Below are positions 1 to 7,518 of a stretch of 38,452 nucleotides of DNA, in pieces. The DNA comes from Streptomyces sp. SID3212 (lineage in GTDB: Bacteria; Actinomycetota; Actinomycetes; Streptomycetales; Streptomycetaceae), in contig NZ_WWJY01000272.1 in NCBI RefSeq assembly GCF_009865405.1, positions 1-38,452 of the forward strand, given 5' to 3'. The position numbers and the translations under genes are program-made. The notes under the pieces are model-generated. The model saw nothing but the letters and a program-made list of their open reading frames with translations. It had not been told where the DNA came from and searched no databases. The stretch's first letter is position 1. Each line of letters starts with the position of its first letter.

Positions 1-230
1 CCGCGACGCCGGCCCGACCCACGGCGCTCGCCGCACCCCGGCCGGCGACCCCGCCCACAGCCCCGTCCACGCCCCCGGGCGACACAGATCACCACCCGCG
101 CCACTACATTGCGTCGAGACAACTGGGTAACCTCAGCACGAACCGATTAAGTTACTGCTTAGTACGAGTGCGCGTGCTGGATCAGTACCCGTACCGACCT
201 TCCACCCTCGCAGGCCCGAGGAGCCCCCAC

Positions 231-2612
231 ATGCAACTCGCCGCGATCATCGTGTCGCTGGTACTCGGCGTCGTCGGCGTGGCGCTGTTCGCCCGAGCCA
301 TCGCGCAGATCTACCGCTTCGTGCGCCTCGGCCAGGACGTCCCCGCGGGCACCCGGACCGACGCGCCGAAGCAGCGCACCCTGACGGTCGCCAAGGAGTT
401 CCTCGGCCACACGCGGATGAACCGGTGGGGTGTCGTCGGCGTCGCGCACTGGTTCGTGGCCGTCGGGTTCTTCTCGCTCGTCCTGACGCTCGTCAACGCC
501 TTCGGACAGCTCTTCCAGGCCGACTGGCTGCTGCCGGTGATCGGCGACTGGACTCCGTACGAGGTGTTCGTCGAGCTGATCGGCGCGCTGACGACCCTGG
601 GCATCCTGACGCTGATCGTCGTCCGCCAGCTGTCCCTGCCGACCCGCGCGGGCCGCAAGTCCCGCTTCGCGGGCTCGAACTTCGGCCAGGCGTACTTCGT
701 GGAAGCCGTGATCCTCGTCATCGGGGTGGCCATCCTGCTGCTGCGCGGCCTGGAGGGCGCGCTGCACCACGCGGACGGCTATCAGGCCGCGTACGTCATC
801 TCGTACCCCCTGGTCGCGGCCTTCAAGGGACTGAGTCTCACCACCCTCCAGAACCTGGTCTACCTGATCGCGATGATCAAGATCGGGACGTCCTTCGTCT
901 GGATGATCACGGTCGCGCTCAAGACCGACATGGGCGTCGCCTGGCACCGCTTCCTGGCCTTCCCGAACATCTGGTTCAAGCGCGACGCGGCCGGCGGCAC
1001 GGCGCTCGGCGCCCTGCTCCCGATGACGAGCGGCGGCAAGGAGATCGACTTCGAGGAGCCCGGCGACGACGACGTCTTCGGCGTCTCCCAGATCGAGCAC
1101 TTCTCCTGGAAGGGCCTCCTCGACTTCTCGACGTGCACGGAGTGCGGTCGCTGCCAGTCGCAGTGCCCGGCCTGGAACACGGGCAAGCCCCTCTCCCCCA
1201 AGCTGCTGATCATGTCGCTGCGCGACCACGCGCACGCCAAGGCGCCGTACCTGCTCGCTGGCGGCGGCAAGACGATGGAGGGCGAGGAGAAGGCGACGGC
1301 GGAGCAGTTGGCCGGGGTGCCGGCCGCCGCGCTCGCCGAGGCCGAACGGCCCCTGATCGGGACGCTGGAGGAGAACGGGGTCATCGACCCGGACGTGCTG
1401 TGGTCGTGCACGACGTGCGGCGCGTGTGTCGAGCAGTGCCCCGTCGACATCGAGCACGTCGACCACATCCTCGACATGCGCCGCTACCAGGTGATGATCG
1501 AGAGCGCGTTCCCGAGCGAGGCCGGGACGATGCTCAAGAACCTGGAGAAGAAGGGCAATCCGTGGGGGTTGCAGAAGAAGCAGCGGCTGGAGTGGACGAA
1601 GGAGGTCGACTTCGAGGTACCGGTCGTCGGCCAGGACGTCGAGGACCTGTCGGAGGTCGACTACCTGTACTGGGTGGGGTGCGCGGGCGCGCTGGAGGAC
1701 CGGGCGAAGAAGACCACCAAGGCCTTCGCGGAGCTGCTGAACATCGCGGGTGTGAAGTTCGCGATCATGGGCGGCGACGAGAAGTGCACGGGTGACTCGG
1801 CGCGGCGCCTGGGCAACGAGCCGCTGTTCCAGCAACTGGGCCAGGAGAACGTGGCGTTGCTGAACATGGCGTTCGGCGAGGACGACGAGGACGCCACGAC
1901 GCGCAAGCCGAGGTCGGCGAAGCGGATCGTGGCCACCTGCCCGCACTGCTTCAACACGATCGCGAACGAATACCCCCAGCTGGGCGGGGAGTTCGAGGTC
2001 ATCCACCACACGCAGCTGCTGCAACACCTGGTGGACGAGGGCAAGTTGGTGCCCGTGACGCCGGTCGAGGGTCTGATCACGTACCACGACCCCTGCTACC
2101 TCGGCCGTCACAACAAGATCTACACCCCGCCGCGCGAGATCATCGCGAGCGTGCCGGGCCTGCGCAGCGAGGAGATGCACCGTCACAAGGAGCGGGGCTT
2201 CTGCTGCGGCGCGGGCGGGGCGCGGATGTGGATGGAGGAGCGGATCGGCAAGCGCGTCAACAACGAGCGGGTGGACGAGGCGCTTTCGCTGAACCCGGAC
2301 ATCGTGTCGACGGCGTGCCCGTTCTGCCTGGTGATGCTGACGGACTCGGTGAACGGGAAGAAGAACGAGGGCGCGGCGAAGGAATCGATCCAGGTGGTGG
2401 ATGTGGCGCAGCTGCTGCTGGATTCGGTACGGGTGCCGGCGGGGACGGCGCCGGCGGCGTCACCGGACGCCACACCTGACCCCACCCCGGACCCCACACC
2501 TGAACCGGCCCCGTCACCTCAGCCGGAGGCCAACCCGAACCCGAACCCGAAGCCAAACCCGAACTCGAAGCCGAAGCCGGAACCGACCCAGGACGAGGCC
2601 CCGGTCCAGTAG
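231..2612 (+). CDS. Membrane-anchored Fe-S oxidoreductase, EtfD-like
   Basis: Likely passes electrons from electron-transfer flavoprotein, or a similar donor, to the quinone pool at the membrane, as proposed for the mycobacterial EtfD family in fatty-acid oxidation. The first 240 residues hold about five hydrophobic segments. Two 4Fe-4S ferredoxin motifs follow, CTECGRCQSQCP near residue 302 and CTTCGACVEQCP near 393. Two cysteine-rich CCG-type domains (CPHCFNT, HDPCYLG, FCCGAGG, ACPFCLVML) resemble heterodisulfide reductase subunit D. The C-terminal 50 residues are Pro/Asn/Lys low-complexity repeats (PTPDPTPEP style). An earlier GTG at 168 is open, but ATG 231 has GAGGAG seven bases upstream and opens directly into the first membrane helix, so it is preferred. 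The family is secure; the electron donor is inferred. Confidence 0.88.
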   Translation: MQLAAIIVSLVLGVVGVALFARAIAQIYRFVRLGQDVPAGTRTDAPKQRTLTVAKEFLGHTRMNRWGVVGVAHWFVAVGFFSLVLTLVNAFGQLFQADWLLPVIGDWTPYEVFVELIGALTTLGILTLIVVRQLSLPTRAGRKSRFAGSNFGQAYFVEAVILVIGVAILLLRGLEGALHHADGYQAAYVISYPLVAAFKGLSLTTLQNLVYLIAMIKIGTSFVWMITVALKTDMGVAWHRFLAFPNIWFKRDAAGGTALGALLPMTSGGKEIDFEEPGDDDVFGVSQIEHFSWKGLLDFSTCTECGRCQSQCPAWNTGKPLSPKLLIMSLRDHAHAKAPYLLAGGGKTMEGEEKATAEQLAGVPAAALAEAERPLIGTLEENGVIDPDVLWSCTTCGACVEQCPVDIEHVDHILDMRRYQVMIESAFPSEAGTMLKNLEKKGNPWGLQKKQRLEWTKEVDFEVPVVGQDVEDLSEVDYLYWVGCAGALEDRAKKTTKAFAELLNIAGVKFAIMGGDEKCTGDSARRLGNEPLFQQLGQENVALLNMAFGEDDEDATTRKPRSAKRIVATCPHCFNTIANEYPQLGGEFEVIHHTQLLQHLVDEGKLVPVTPVEGLITYHDPCYLGRHNKIYTPPREIIASVPGLRSEEMHRHKERGFCCGAGGARMWMEERIGKRVNNERVDEALSLNPDIVSTACPFCLVMLTDSVNGKKNEGAAKESIQVVDVAQLLLDSVRVPAGTAPAASPDATPDPTPDPTPEPAPSPQPEANPNPNPKPNPNSKPKPEPTQDEAPVQ

Positions 2613-2750
2613 CGGACCCGGCGGGGGTGGCCCTTACCGGGGCTGCCCTTACGGGGGTGGCCCCTAGGGGATGTCACAGCTCAGCAGCAAACCCCGCCCG
2701 GTCCCGTACCGCGTCGGTCGTACGGCCCAGGAGCGGGTACGTTCGATGAC

Positions 2751-3731
2751 GTGGCTGGATTCAGGATCGGACGCGGCCGGGACAACCGCACCTCGCGACA
2801 ACAACCGCAGCGGCAGCAGCAGCAACAGCAGCCGTACGGACGGCAGGCGCCGCCCCCGAGCTACGGGGGCGGCGGCCAACCCGCTCCTCCGTACGGGCAG
2901 CCGCCACGCCCTCCGCAGCAGCAGTGGCCGCCCACGGGCGGTGGACAGCAGTACGGCGGCGGGCAGCAGTACGGCGGTGGACACGGCGGCCCCGCCCAGG
3001 GCGGCGGCGCGCACGGCGAACCGGAGTACTTCGGCGACCCGTACGGCCAGCAGCATCAGGGCCAGGGGGGCGGCCAGGGAGCCGACCCGTACGCCAACAA
3101 CCCGGGCCACACGCAGGTGTTCAGCGTGAACGAGGACCCGTACGGCGACGGCGCGACGTACCACGCCGGCGCCGCGGCGGCCCCCTCGGGCCCGCGGCTG
3201 CCCTGGAAGGACCTGCTGAGCGGCATCGTGCTGCGCCCGGCCCAGACCTTCCTCCAGATGCGGGACTACCCGGTGTGGGGCCCGGCCCTGACGGTGACGT
3301 TCGTCTACGGCCTGCTGGCGCTCTTCGGCTTCGGCACGGCCCGCGAGGACACGATCGACGCGACGCTCTCCACGGCCGTCCCGTACGTCCTGGTGACCGG
3401 CGTGACCTTCGTCATCGGCGGCCTGATCCTGGGCGTGGTGACGCACACCATGGCCCGCCAGCTGGGCGGCGACGGCGCCTGGCAGCCGACCGTGGGCCTG
3501 TCGATGCTGATCATGTCGATCACGGACGCCCCGCGCCTGATCTTCGGCGTCTTCCTGGGCGGCGGGAACTCCCTGGTCCAGATCCTCGGCTGGGTGACCT
3601 GGATCGCGGCGGGCTTCCTCTTCACGACGATGGTGAGCAAGAGCCACGACCTGCCGTGGCCGAAGGCACTGGGAGCGTCGGCGATCCAGCTGATCGCGCT
3701 GCTGTCACTGCTGAAGCTGGGCACGCTGTAA
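2751..3731 (+). CDS. Yip1 domain-containing membrane protein
   Basis: Integral membrane protein of about 326 residues. The first 140 residues are a disordered Gln/Gly/Pro/Tyr-rich tail (runs of Q, then GGGQQYGGG-like repeats). The remainder is a Yip1-type domain of about five hydrophobic helices beginning at LPWKDLLSGIVLRPAQTF, where the RP..TF motif is typical of bacterial Yip1 proteins. GTG 2751 is chosen because it is the first start after a GGAG-like site and gives the characteristic MAGFRIGRGRD opening. Bacterial Yip1 proteins have no settled function. It is monocistronic, between the Fe-S protein and a convergent secreted-protein gene. The CAG-rich N-terminus is low-complexity and may vary in length between strains. 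Confidence 0.85.
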   Translation: MAGFRIGRGRDNRTSRQQPQRQQQQQQPYGRQAPPPSYGGGGQPAPPYGQPPRPPQQQWPPTGGGQQYGGGQQYGGGHGGPAQGGGAHGEPEYFGDPYGQQHQGQGGGQGADPYANNPGHTQVFSVNEDPYGDGATYHAGAAAAPSGPRLPWKDLLSGIVLRPAQTFLQMRDYPVWGPALTVTFVYGLLALFGFGTAREDTIDATLSTAVPYVLVTGVTFVIGGLILGVVTHTMARQLGGDGAWQPTVGLSMLIMSITDAPRLIFGVFLGGGNSLVQILGWVTWIAAGFLFTTMVSKSHDLPWPKALGASAIQLIALLSLLKLGTL

Positions 3732-3770
3732 AGGCTGCCCAAGGTCCTGGCCCAAGGCCTCACCGGACCC

Positions 3771-4553
3771 TTACCGGACGTCGACGAAGTCACCGGCGGC
3801 GCTGACCGCCGGGGTGGTCGCCGTACCCGCGAAGCTGTAGCGGAAGTAGCCGTCGGTGGAGGCGGCGACGGTCGTCCTGAGGGCGCCCGTGGAGTTGGAC
3901 CTGACCGTCTTCACCGTGGTGTACGCGCTGCTGTTCTTCTTGCGGAACTGGAGCTTGACCGGCTGATTCGTATAGCCGTGGTACTTGTTGTCGTCCCAGT
4001 TGGCGCGGGAGAGCTTGCCGGTGATCGTGACGGTCCTGCCCTTCTTCACGGGCTCGGGCGCGGCGTTGACCGTCAGCTTCGAGTAGCGCTGGATCTTGAA
4101 CGTGGTGGCCGCGTCCCGGTGGATGTAGTCGGCGTCGTGGGCGGATACGAGCGTGCCGAGCTTCCAGGTGGCCGCCGCGCTGTTCCCGACGAACCCGGTC
4201 GACGCCTGGGGGTCGAAGGTGAGCGTGCCGGAGCAGGTCGACGTCGTGGCGCTCACCTTGACGCACGAGATCTCGTCGTCCCAGATCTGCGCGTAGTTCG
4301 GCTTCGGGCCGTAGGCGCTGATGTACGTGGTCTCGGCGATGCCGGAATCGTCGGACGCGGTCACGGAGACCTTGGCGGACACCACGTGGGTGGTACCGAC
4401 CACGACCGGCTTGCCGCCGTTGACGACGACCTTGTCGATCGTGATGTTGCCGCTGCCGCCGTCCTCCGCCTGGGCGGCGGTGGCACTGACCGCCGTGGCG
4501 ACGAGCGCGAGGCCGGTGCCGAGCAGGGCGAGGCGGGTGGTACTGACGCGCAT
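3771..4553 (-). CDS. Secreted beta-rich protein with Sec signal peptide
   Basis: An exported protein of 260 residues. The N-terminus MRVSTTRLALLGTGLALVAT followed by ATAAQAE is a classic Sec signal peptide with an AxA cleavage site near residue 29. The mature part has Ig-like beta-strand patterns: a first half with VSAKVSVTASDDSGI, a cysteine pair (SCVKVSATTSTCSGT), then a second module reading VKKGRTVTITGKLSR...VKLQFRKK...TTVKTV..NSTGALRTTV, which resembles the repeated bacterial Ig/KGR modules of Streptomyces surface proteins. ATG 4553 is preferred over an upstream in-frame ATG (4610) because GGGGGGAAGG precedes it and the signal peptide starts there. Function unknown; probably surface or extracellular. 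Confidence 0.8.
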   Translation of the reverse strand: MRVSTTRLALLGTGLALVATAVSATAAQAEDGGSGNITIDKVVVNGGKPVVVGTTHVVSAKVSVTASDDSGIAETTYISAYGPKPNYAQIWDDEISCVKVSATTSTCSGTLTFDPQASTGFVGNSAAATWKLGTLVSAHDADYIHRDAATTFKIQRYSKLTVNAAPEPVKKGRTVTITGKLSRANWDDNKYHGYTNQPVKLQFRKKNSSAYTTVKTVRSNSTGALRTTVAASTDGYFRYSFAGTATTPAVSAAGDFVDVR

Positions 4554-4616
4554 GAACCTTCCCCCCAGGAAGTTCTCGATCTGATCGGGGAAGCGTACGA
4601 CGGAGGCCACCCACGA

Positions 4617-5084
4617 CTATCGGACGGGTGGCAGAACACTCCAGGGAAAGTCGATCCAGTGGTCGGTACGCTTCCAGACGTACTCACACTTCACGAGCGA
4701 CTGGGACTTCTCGTAGACGACGGCGCTGCGCACCTCGGCCACCCGGCCGGCACAGAAATCCCGGACGAGCTTGAGCGTCCTGCCGCTGTCGGCGACGTCG
4801 TCGGCGATCAGGACCCGCTTGTCCGTGAAGTCGATGAGGTCGGGGACGGGCGCGAGCATGACCGGCATCGGCAGGGTCGTACCCACGCCGGTGTAGAACT
4901 CGACGTTGACGAGCGAGAGGTTCTTGCAGTCGAGGGCATAGGCGAGCCCGCCGGCGAGGAACACACCGCCGCGGGCGATGCCGAGGATGACGTCGGGCCG
5001 GTAGCCGTCGTCGGCGACGGCTTGGGCGAGCTGCCGCACGGCGAGCCCGAATTCCTCATAGGAAAGCGACGCACGCAAACTCAC
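4617..5084 (-). CDS. Phosphoribosyltransferase (hypoxanthine/xanthine-type)
   Basis: A type I phosphoribosyltransferase of about 155 residues. The PRPP-binding signature VLIADDVADSGRT lies at residues 91-103, and the pyrophosphate-loop region DVILGIARGGVFLAGGLA at 31-48. Such proteins salvage purine bases (or, rarely, carry out regulatory phosphoribosyl transfer) using PRPP. Substrate specificity cannot be read from the sequence. GTG 5084 is preferred because GGGAG sits eight bases upstream; a longer frame to 5156 would overlap dcd. It lies immediately downstream of dcd on the same strand (20-base gap), so the two are likely cotranscribed as a nucleotide-metabolism pair. Confidence 0.85.
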   Translation of the reverse strand: MSLRASLSYEEFGLAVRQLAQAVADDGYRPDVILGIARGGVFLAGGLAYALDCKNLSLVNVEFYTGVGTTLPMPVMLAPVPDLIDFTDKRVLIADDVADSGRTLKLVRDFCAGRVAEVRSAVVYEKSQSLVKCEYVWKRTDHWIDFPWSVLPPVR

Positions 5085-5103
5085 GAGGACACTCCCACCA
5101 TGC

Positions 5104-5679
5104 TCACACCTGAGTGCGATGAAAGTTGAGGAAGGACCGAGAGGCGGTAGGCCCACGCTGCCCCTGATAACGGGAGCCGTACCGCTCGGAACCGTACGGG
5201 AACTCGGCCGGCGAGCTGAGCCGGAACAGGCACAGCTGCCCGATCTTCATGCCGGGCCAGAGCTTGATGGGGAGAGTGGCGAGATTGGACAGCTCAAGCG
5301 TGACATGCCCGGAAAATCCAGGATCGATGAATCCGGCGGTGGAATGGGTAACGAGCCCAAGCCGCCCGAGGCTGGACTTCCCCTCCAGCCGGGAGGCGAT
5401 GTCGTCGGGCAGCGAGATGACCTCGTACGACGAGGCCAGCACGAACTCCCCGGGGTGCAGGATGAACGCCTCATCGCCGTCCGGCTCCACCTGGCGCGTC
5501 AGATCGCTCTGCTCGACGGCGGGGTCGATGTGGGGATAGCGATGGTTCTCGAACACCCGGAAGTACCGGTCGAGCCGCACGTCGATGCTCGACGGCTGCA
5601 CCATCGATGCGTCGTACGGTTCGACACGTACGCGTCCGGAGTCGAGCTCGGCCCGGATGTCCTTGTCAGAGAGAAGCAC
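5104..5679 (-). CDS. dcd: dCTP deaminase (possibly bifunctional dCTP deaminase/dUTPase)
   Basis: Converts dCTP to dUTP for thymidylate synthesis; the sequence type suggests it may go on to dUMP. The 191-residue length is standard. The active-site block KSSLGRLGL at 101-109, [22 protein letters not shown] at 111-132 with the catalytic-type Glu129, and the C-terminal GQRGPTAS region closing over the nucleotide are all present. The [11 protein letters not shown] version matches the actinobacterial enzyme characterised as bifunctional in Mycobacterium tuberculosis rather than the E. coli HVTAHRIDPGW version. GTG 5679 is chosen because [11 protein letters not shown] is the conserved N-terminus; the upstream Shine-Dalgarno is weak. 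The phosphoribosyltransferase follows downstream. Confidence 0.95.
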   Translation of the reverse strand: MLLSDKDIRAELDSGRVRVEPYDASMVQPSSIDVRLDRYFRVFENHRYPHIDPAVEQSDLTRQVEPDGDEAFILHPGEFVLASSYEVISLPDDIASRLEGKSSLGRLGLVTHSTAGFIDPGFSGHVTLELSNLATLPIKLWPGMKIGQLCLFRLSSPAEFPYGSERYGSRYQGQRGPTASRSFLNFHRTQV

Positions 5680-5767
5680 GCCCCGAGGATACGCAAGGAG
5701 CACGAGCCACCCGCAATCGGCCAACGCGCACTCCGAGCGCCCCGATACCCCGAAAAACCCAAAACCC

Positions 5768-5968
5768 CTAGAAAGCGCCCCCGGCTACGGCGTCCGCGTC
5801 CACCGCTCCCACCACCGGCACGGCATGCCGCAACCGAGCACACCGCGGACACCGAATGAGCCGCCCGGGCCCGATGCGCCCGGCATCGAGCTGCTGCATC
5901 GGAAAGCTCGACGTACGGAACACATGCCCCTCGGCACAGCGAACAACAGGGCGCTCGATCAGATCCAT
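5768..5968 (-). CDS. Small zinc-ribbon-like hypothetical protein
   Basis: A 66-residue protein starting at an ATG with AAAGGA a few bases upstream. The sequence contains CAEGHVF near the N-terminus and CPRCARLRH in the middle, so it has spaced Cys/His pairs compatible with a single structural zinc ribbon. The C-terminus is Ala/Val/Gly-rich. It lies between dcd and the tRNA-Gly gene on the dcd strand. Function is not recognised. Confidence is moderate because of its size, but the ribosome site, the metal-ligand spacing and the clean stop support a real gene. Confidence 0.6.
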   Translation of the reverse strand: MDLIERPVVRCAEGHVFRTSSFPMQQLDAGRIGPGRLIRCPRCARLRHAVPVVGAVDADAVAGGAF

Positions 5969-6139
5969 GAGGTCCTTTCCCAACAAACGCGGACAAAGCC
6001 CCACACTAGAGGATCAAAACCACACCCCCACCCCGGCACTCCGCCCCCGAACACAAACAGGACCCACGACGAAAACACGCCCGGGTCCCACGATGGGGTA
6101 GAGTATCCGACGATGCGAGGCCAACAAACGCCCCGCTCG

Positions 6140-6213
6140 GCGGGTGTAGTTTAATGGTAGAACATGAGCTTCCCAAGCTCAGAGCGCGAGTTCGATTCTC
6201 GTCACCCGCTCCA
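6140..6213 (+). tRNA. tRNA-Gly, anticodon CCC, CCA encoded
   Basis: A full cloverleaf can be drawn. Acceptor strands are GCGGGTG (6140-6146) and CACCCGC (6203-6209), with discriminator T 6210 and encoded CCA 6211-6213. The D-arm contains GTTTAATGGTAGAAC. The anticodon stem TGAGC/GCTCA encloses the 7-nt loop TTCCCAA, giving anticodon CCC, which reads GGG glycine codons. The T-arm holds GTTCGATTC. The 3' portion from the anticodon loop onward is the duplicated integration core described separately. Confidence 0.96.
6170..6213 (+). repeat. att copy 1 (inside tRNA-Gly)
   Basis: A 44-nt block from the anticodon loop through the CCA end of the tRNA. It recurs at 18337-18380 with one substitution (CCCGC becomes CCCAC) and at 19696-19738 identical through CTCC. 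This copy keeps the tRNA intact. The ATTGTCTAG at 6251 is also shared with copy 3 at nearly the same spacing, so homology between copies 1 and 3 extends beyond the tRNA. Confidence 0.9.
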
Positions 6214-6217
6214 CACA

Positions 6218-6250
6218 AAGCCCCAGGCCAAGAGGCCAGGGGCTTCTTTA
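6218..6250 (+). terminator. tRNA-Gly terminator (island-side copy)
   Basis: AAGCCCC-A-GGCC, loop AAGA, then GGCC-A-GGGGCTT followed by a T-rich CTTTA. This is a strong rho-independent hairpin just after the tRNA CCA. Its sequence differs from the terminators at the other two att copies, as expected if it was supplied by the integrated element. Confidence 0.85.
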
Positions 6251-6326
6251 ATTGTCTAGACCACTTGTTGCCGAACCCTTCCGGCGTCGGCCGCGTCGAG
6301 GCCGATGATCCTGGAAAACTGCATCC

Positions 6327-6950
6327 ATGACGCTGTCCTTCCAAACACCCATGAGTCCACTCCCAGTGGCGCCCTTACGCGGGGACGAGCCGATCACCGG
6401 ACTCTCCGACACCTCGGTCGTCGACTTCTGGCGCTTCGCCATGCCGGACCTCAAGGTCAACAACACCCGGGGCGTGTTCGCCGAATTCCTCGTCCACCAA
6501 GCGGTCGGCTCCACTCGGCGCCGGGTGGAATGGGCCAGCCATGACGTGGAGACGAACGACGGCCTCCGCGTCGAAGTGAAAGCCGGCGCCTACCTCCAGG
6601 CATGGGAACAACACCGCCACTCCGACATCCGCTTCACCGGACTGCGCGCCCGCACCTGGAGCCCCACGACCGGATACTCCAACGAGAAGTCCTACAACGC
6701 ACACGTCTACGTATTCGCCGTCCAAACCGCACGTGAACACGCCGACTACGACCCACTGGACACCGCCCAGTGGGAGTTCTACGTACTCCCCCGCCCAAAG
6801 CTGGAACGCCTTAACACGAACAGCCTCAGCCTGGCATCCGTACGCGCAGCCGCAGGCCAACCAGCCCACTTCCCAGACCTGGGAAGCCACATCCGGACCG
6901 CAGACCCCCGCCCGCCCGCACACGCGGTCGAGACAACCGGAACAACCTGA
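6327..6950 (+). CDS. PD-(D/E)XK nuclease-like hypothetical protein
   Basis: A 207-residue soluble protein. Residues 50-91 carry a pattern typical of PD-(D/E)XK nucleases: Glu53 in a helix (GVFAEFLVHQAV), Asp73 in WASHDVETNDG, then VEVKAGAYLQ giving E83-x-K85 and a trailing Gln91. A later core strand reads AHVYVFAVQT, then WEFYVLPRPKL. The last 25 residues are Pro-rich and unstructured. ATG 6327 is preceded by a modest GGAAA site; an ATG at 6351 has no ribosome site. It is the first gene inside the left boundary of the island, with no methyltransferase beside it, so a restriction role is only a guess. It could also be a DNA-repair or defence nuclease. Confidence 0.6.
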   Translation: MTLSFQTPMSPLPVAPLRGDEPITGLSDTSVVDFWRFAMPDLKVNNTRGVFAEFLVHQAVGSTRRRVEWASHDVETNDGLRVEVKAGAYLQAWEQHRHSDIRFTGLRARTWSPTTGYSNEKSYNAHVYVFAVQTAREHADYDPLDTAQWEFYVLPRPKLERLNTNSLSLASVRAAAGQPAHFPDLGSHIRTADPRPPAHAVETTGTT

Positions 6951-7002
6951 CCCACCCCAGCCACCCCGCAACCATGAACGGCCCCCCAGAGGACGGGTGT
7001 TG

Positions 7003-7479
7003 TCAGTCCCGCAGCTCGCCCCAGTAGTCCGCAAGCATCTCCCCCGGCCACCCAGGCTCACGCACCTCGCCCCGTGGGCCCATCTCACGGAAGTACGGTG
7101 CGAGGTCGAAGACGGGGCTGCCGTCGATCGCGTCCAGGTCCGTAACGTGCAGGTCCAGGCCGTCGACCTTGAGGAGCCGGGGGAAGGACTGGGCCAGCTG
7201 GTTGGGCCGGCGGTGGTTGCGGTGAACGAAGGTCCCGGTGGCCGGCCACGCAGGGTTGTTGCGGGGACTGCGGGCGTGGAGCGCCACGTCGTCGGGGGAC
7301 GCCTTATGGAAGTGCCAGACGACCACCAGGTGGGAGAACTCCTCCAGTCCCTGGACGACCTCGCCGGGGAAGTCCGGGTTCAGGCGGATGATGGCCGTCC
7401 CGGTCCAGTGGTCGTCGGTAGGCTCGGTGCGTCCGCCGACCACGGTCGCGATGGGCTTGATCTCCAGCGACTCCGACAT
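7003..7479 (-). CDS. TrmO/TsaA-fold (UPF0066) protein, divergent
   Basis: A 158-residue protein matching the TsaA/TrmO beta-barrel family, whose E. coli member methylates the N6 of t6A in tRNA using SAM. Visible family blocks are LEEFSHLVVVWHFH (45-58), GTFVHRNHRRPNQLAQS (82-98) and LDAIDGSPVFDLAPYF (115-130). The usual SAM-site motif is close to R-S-P-x-R-P-N-P-I-G; here it reads R-N-H-R-R-P-N-Q-L, so activity or substrate may differ. ATG 7479 has GGGGAG about ten bases upstream. It follows the HTH/TPR regulator by 39 bases on the same strand and is probably cotranscribed with it. The fold call is good; the reaction is uncertain. Confidence 0.7.
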   Translation of the reverse strand: MSESLEIKPIATVVGGRTEPTDDHWTGTAIIRLNPDFPGEVVQGLEEFSHLVVVWHFHKASPDDVALHARSPRNNPAWPATGTFVHRNHRRPNQLAQSFPRLLKVDGLDLHVTDLDAIDGSPVFDLAPYFREMGPRGEVREPGWPGEMLADYWGELRD

Positions 7480-7518
7480 ACGATCCGCACTCCCCTTCAA
7501 GCCTCGGCGACGACGGCG

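Noticed and set aside
168..230. GTG 168 as the start of the Fe-S protein
   Set aside because: It adds a non-membrane extension without a ribosome site; ATG 231 has GAGGAG and begins the first helix.
159..2186. Long minus-strand open frame opposite the Fe-S oxidoreductase
   Set aside because: It is the high-GC antisense shadow: no ribosome site, Arg/Gly/Ala-heavy composition, and the plus frame has clear motifs and membrane helices.
2613..2670. Tandem GGTGGCCC-TTACCGGGG-like repeats after the Fe-S gene
   Set aside because: Three imperfect G/C-rich units; probably a terminator-like low-complexity spacer, not a repeat family worth calling.
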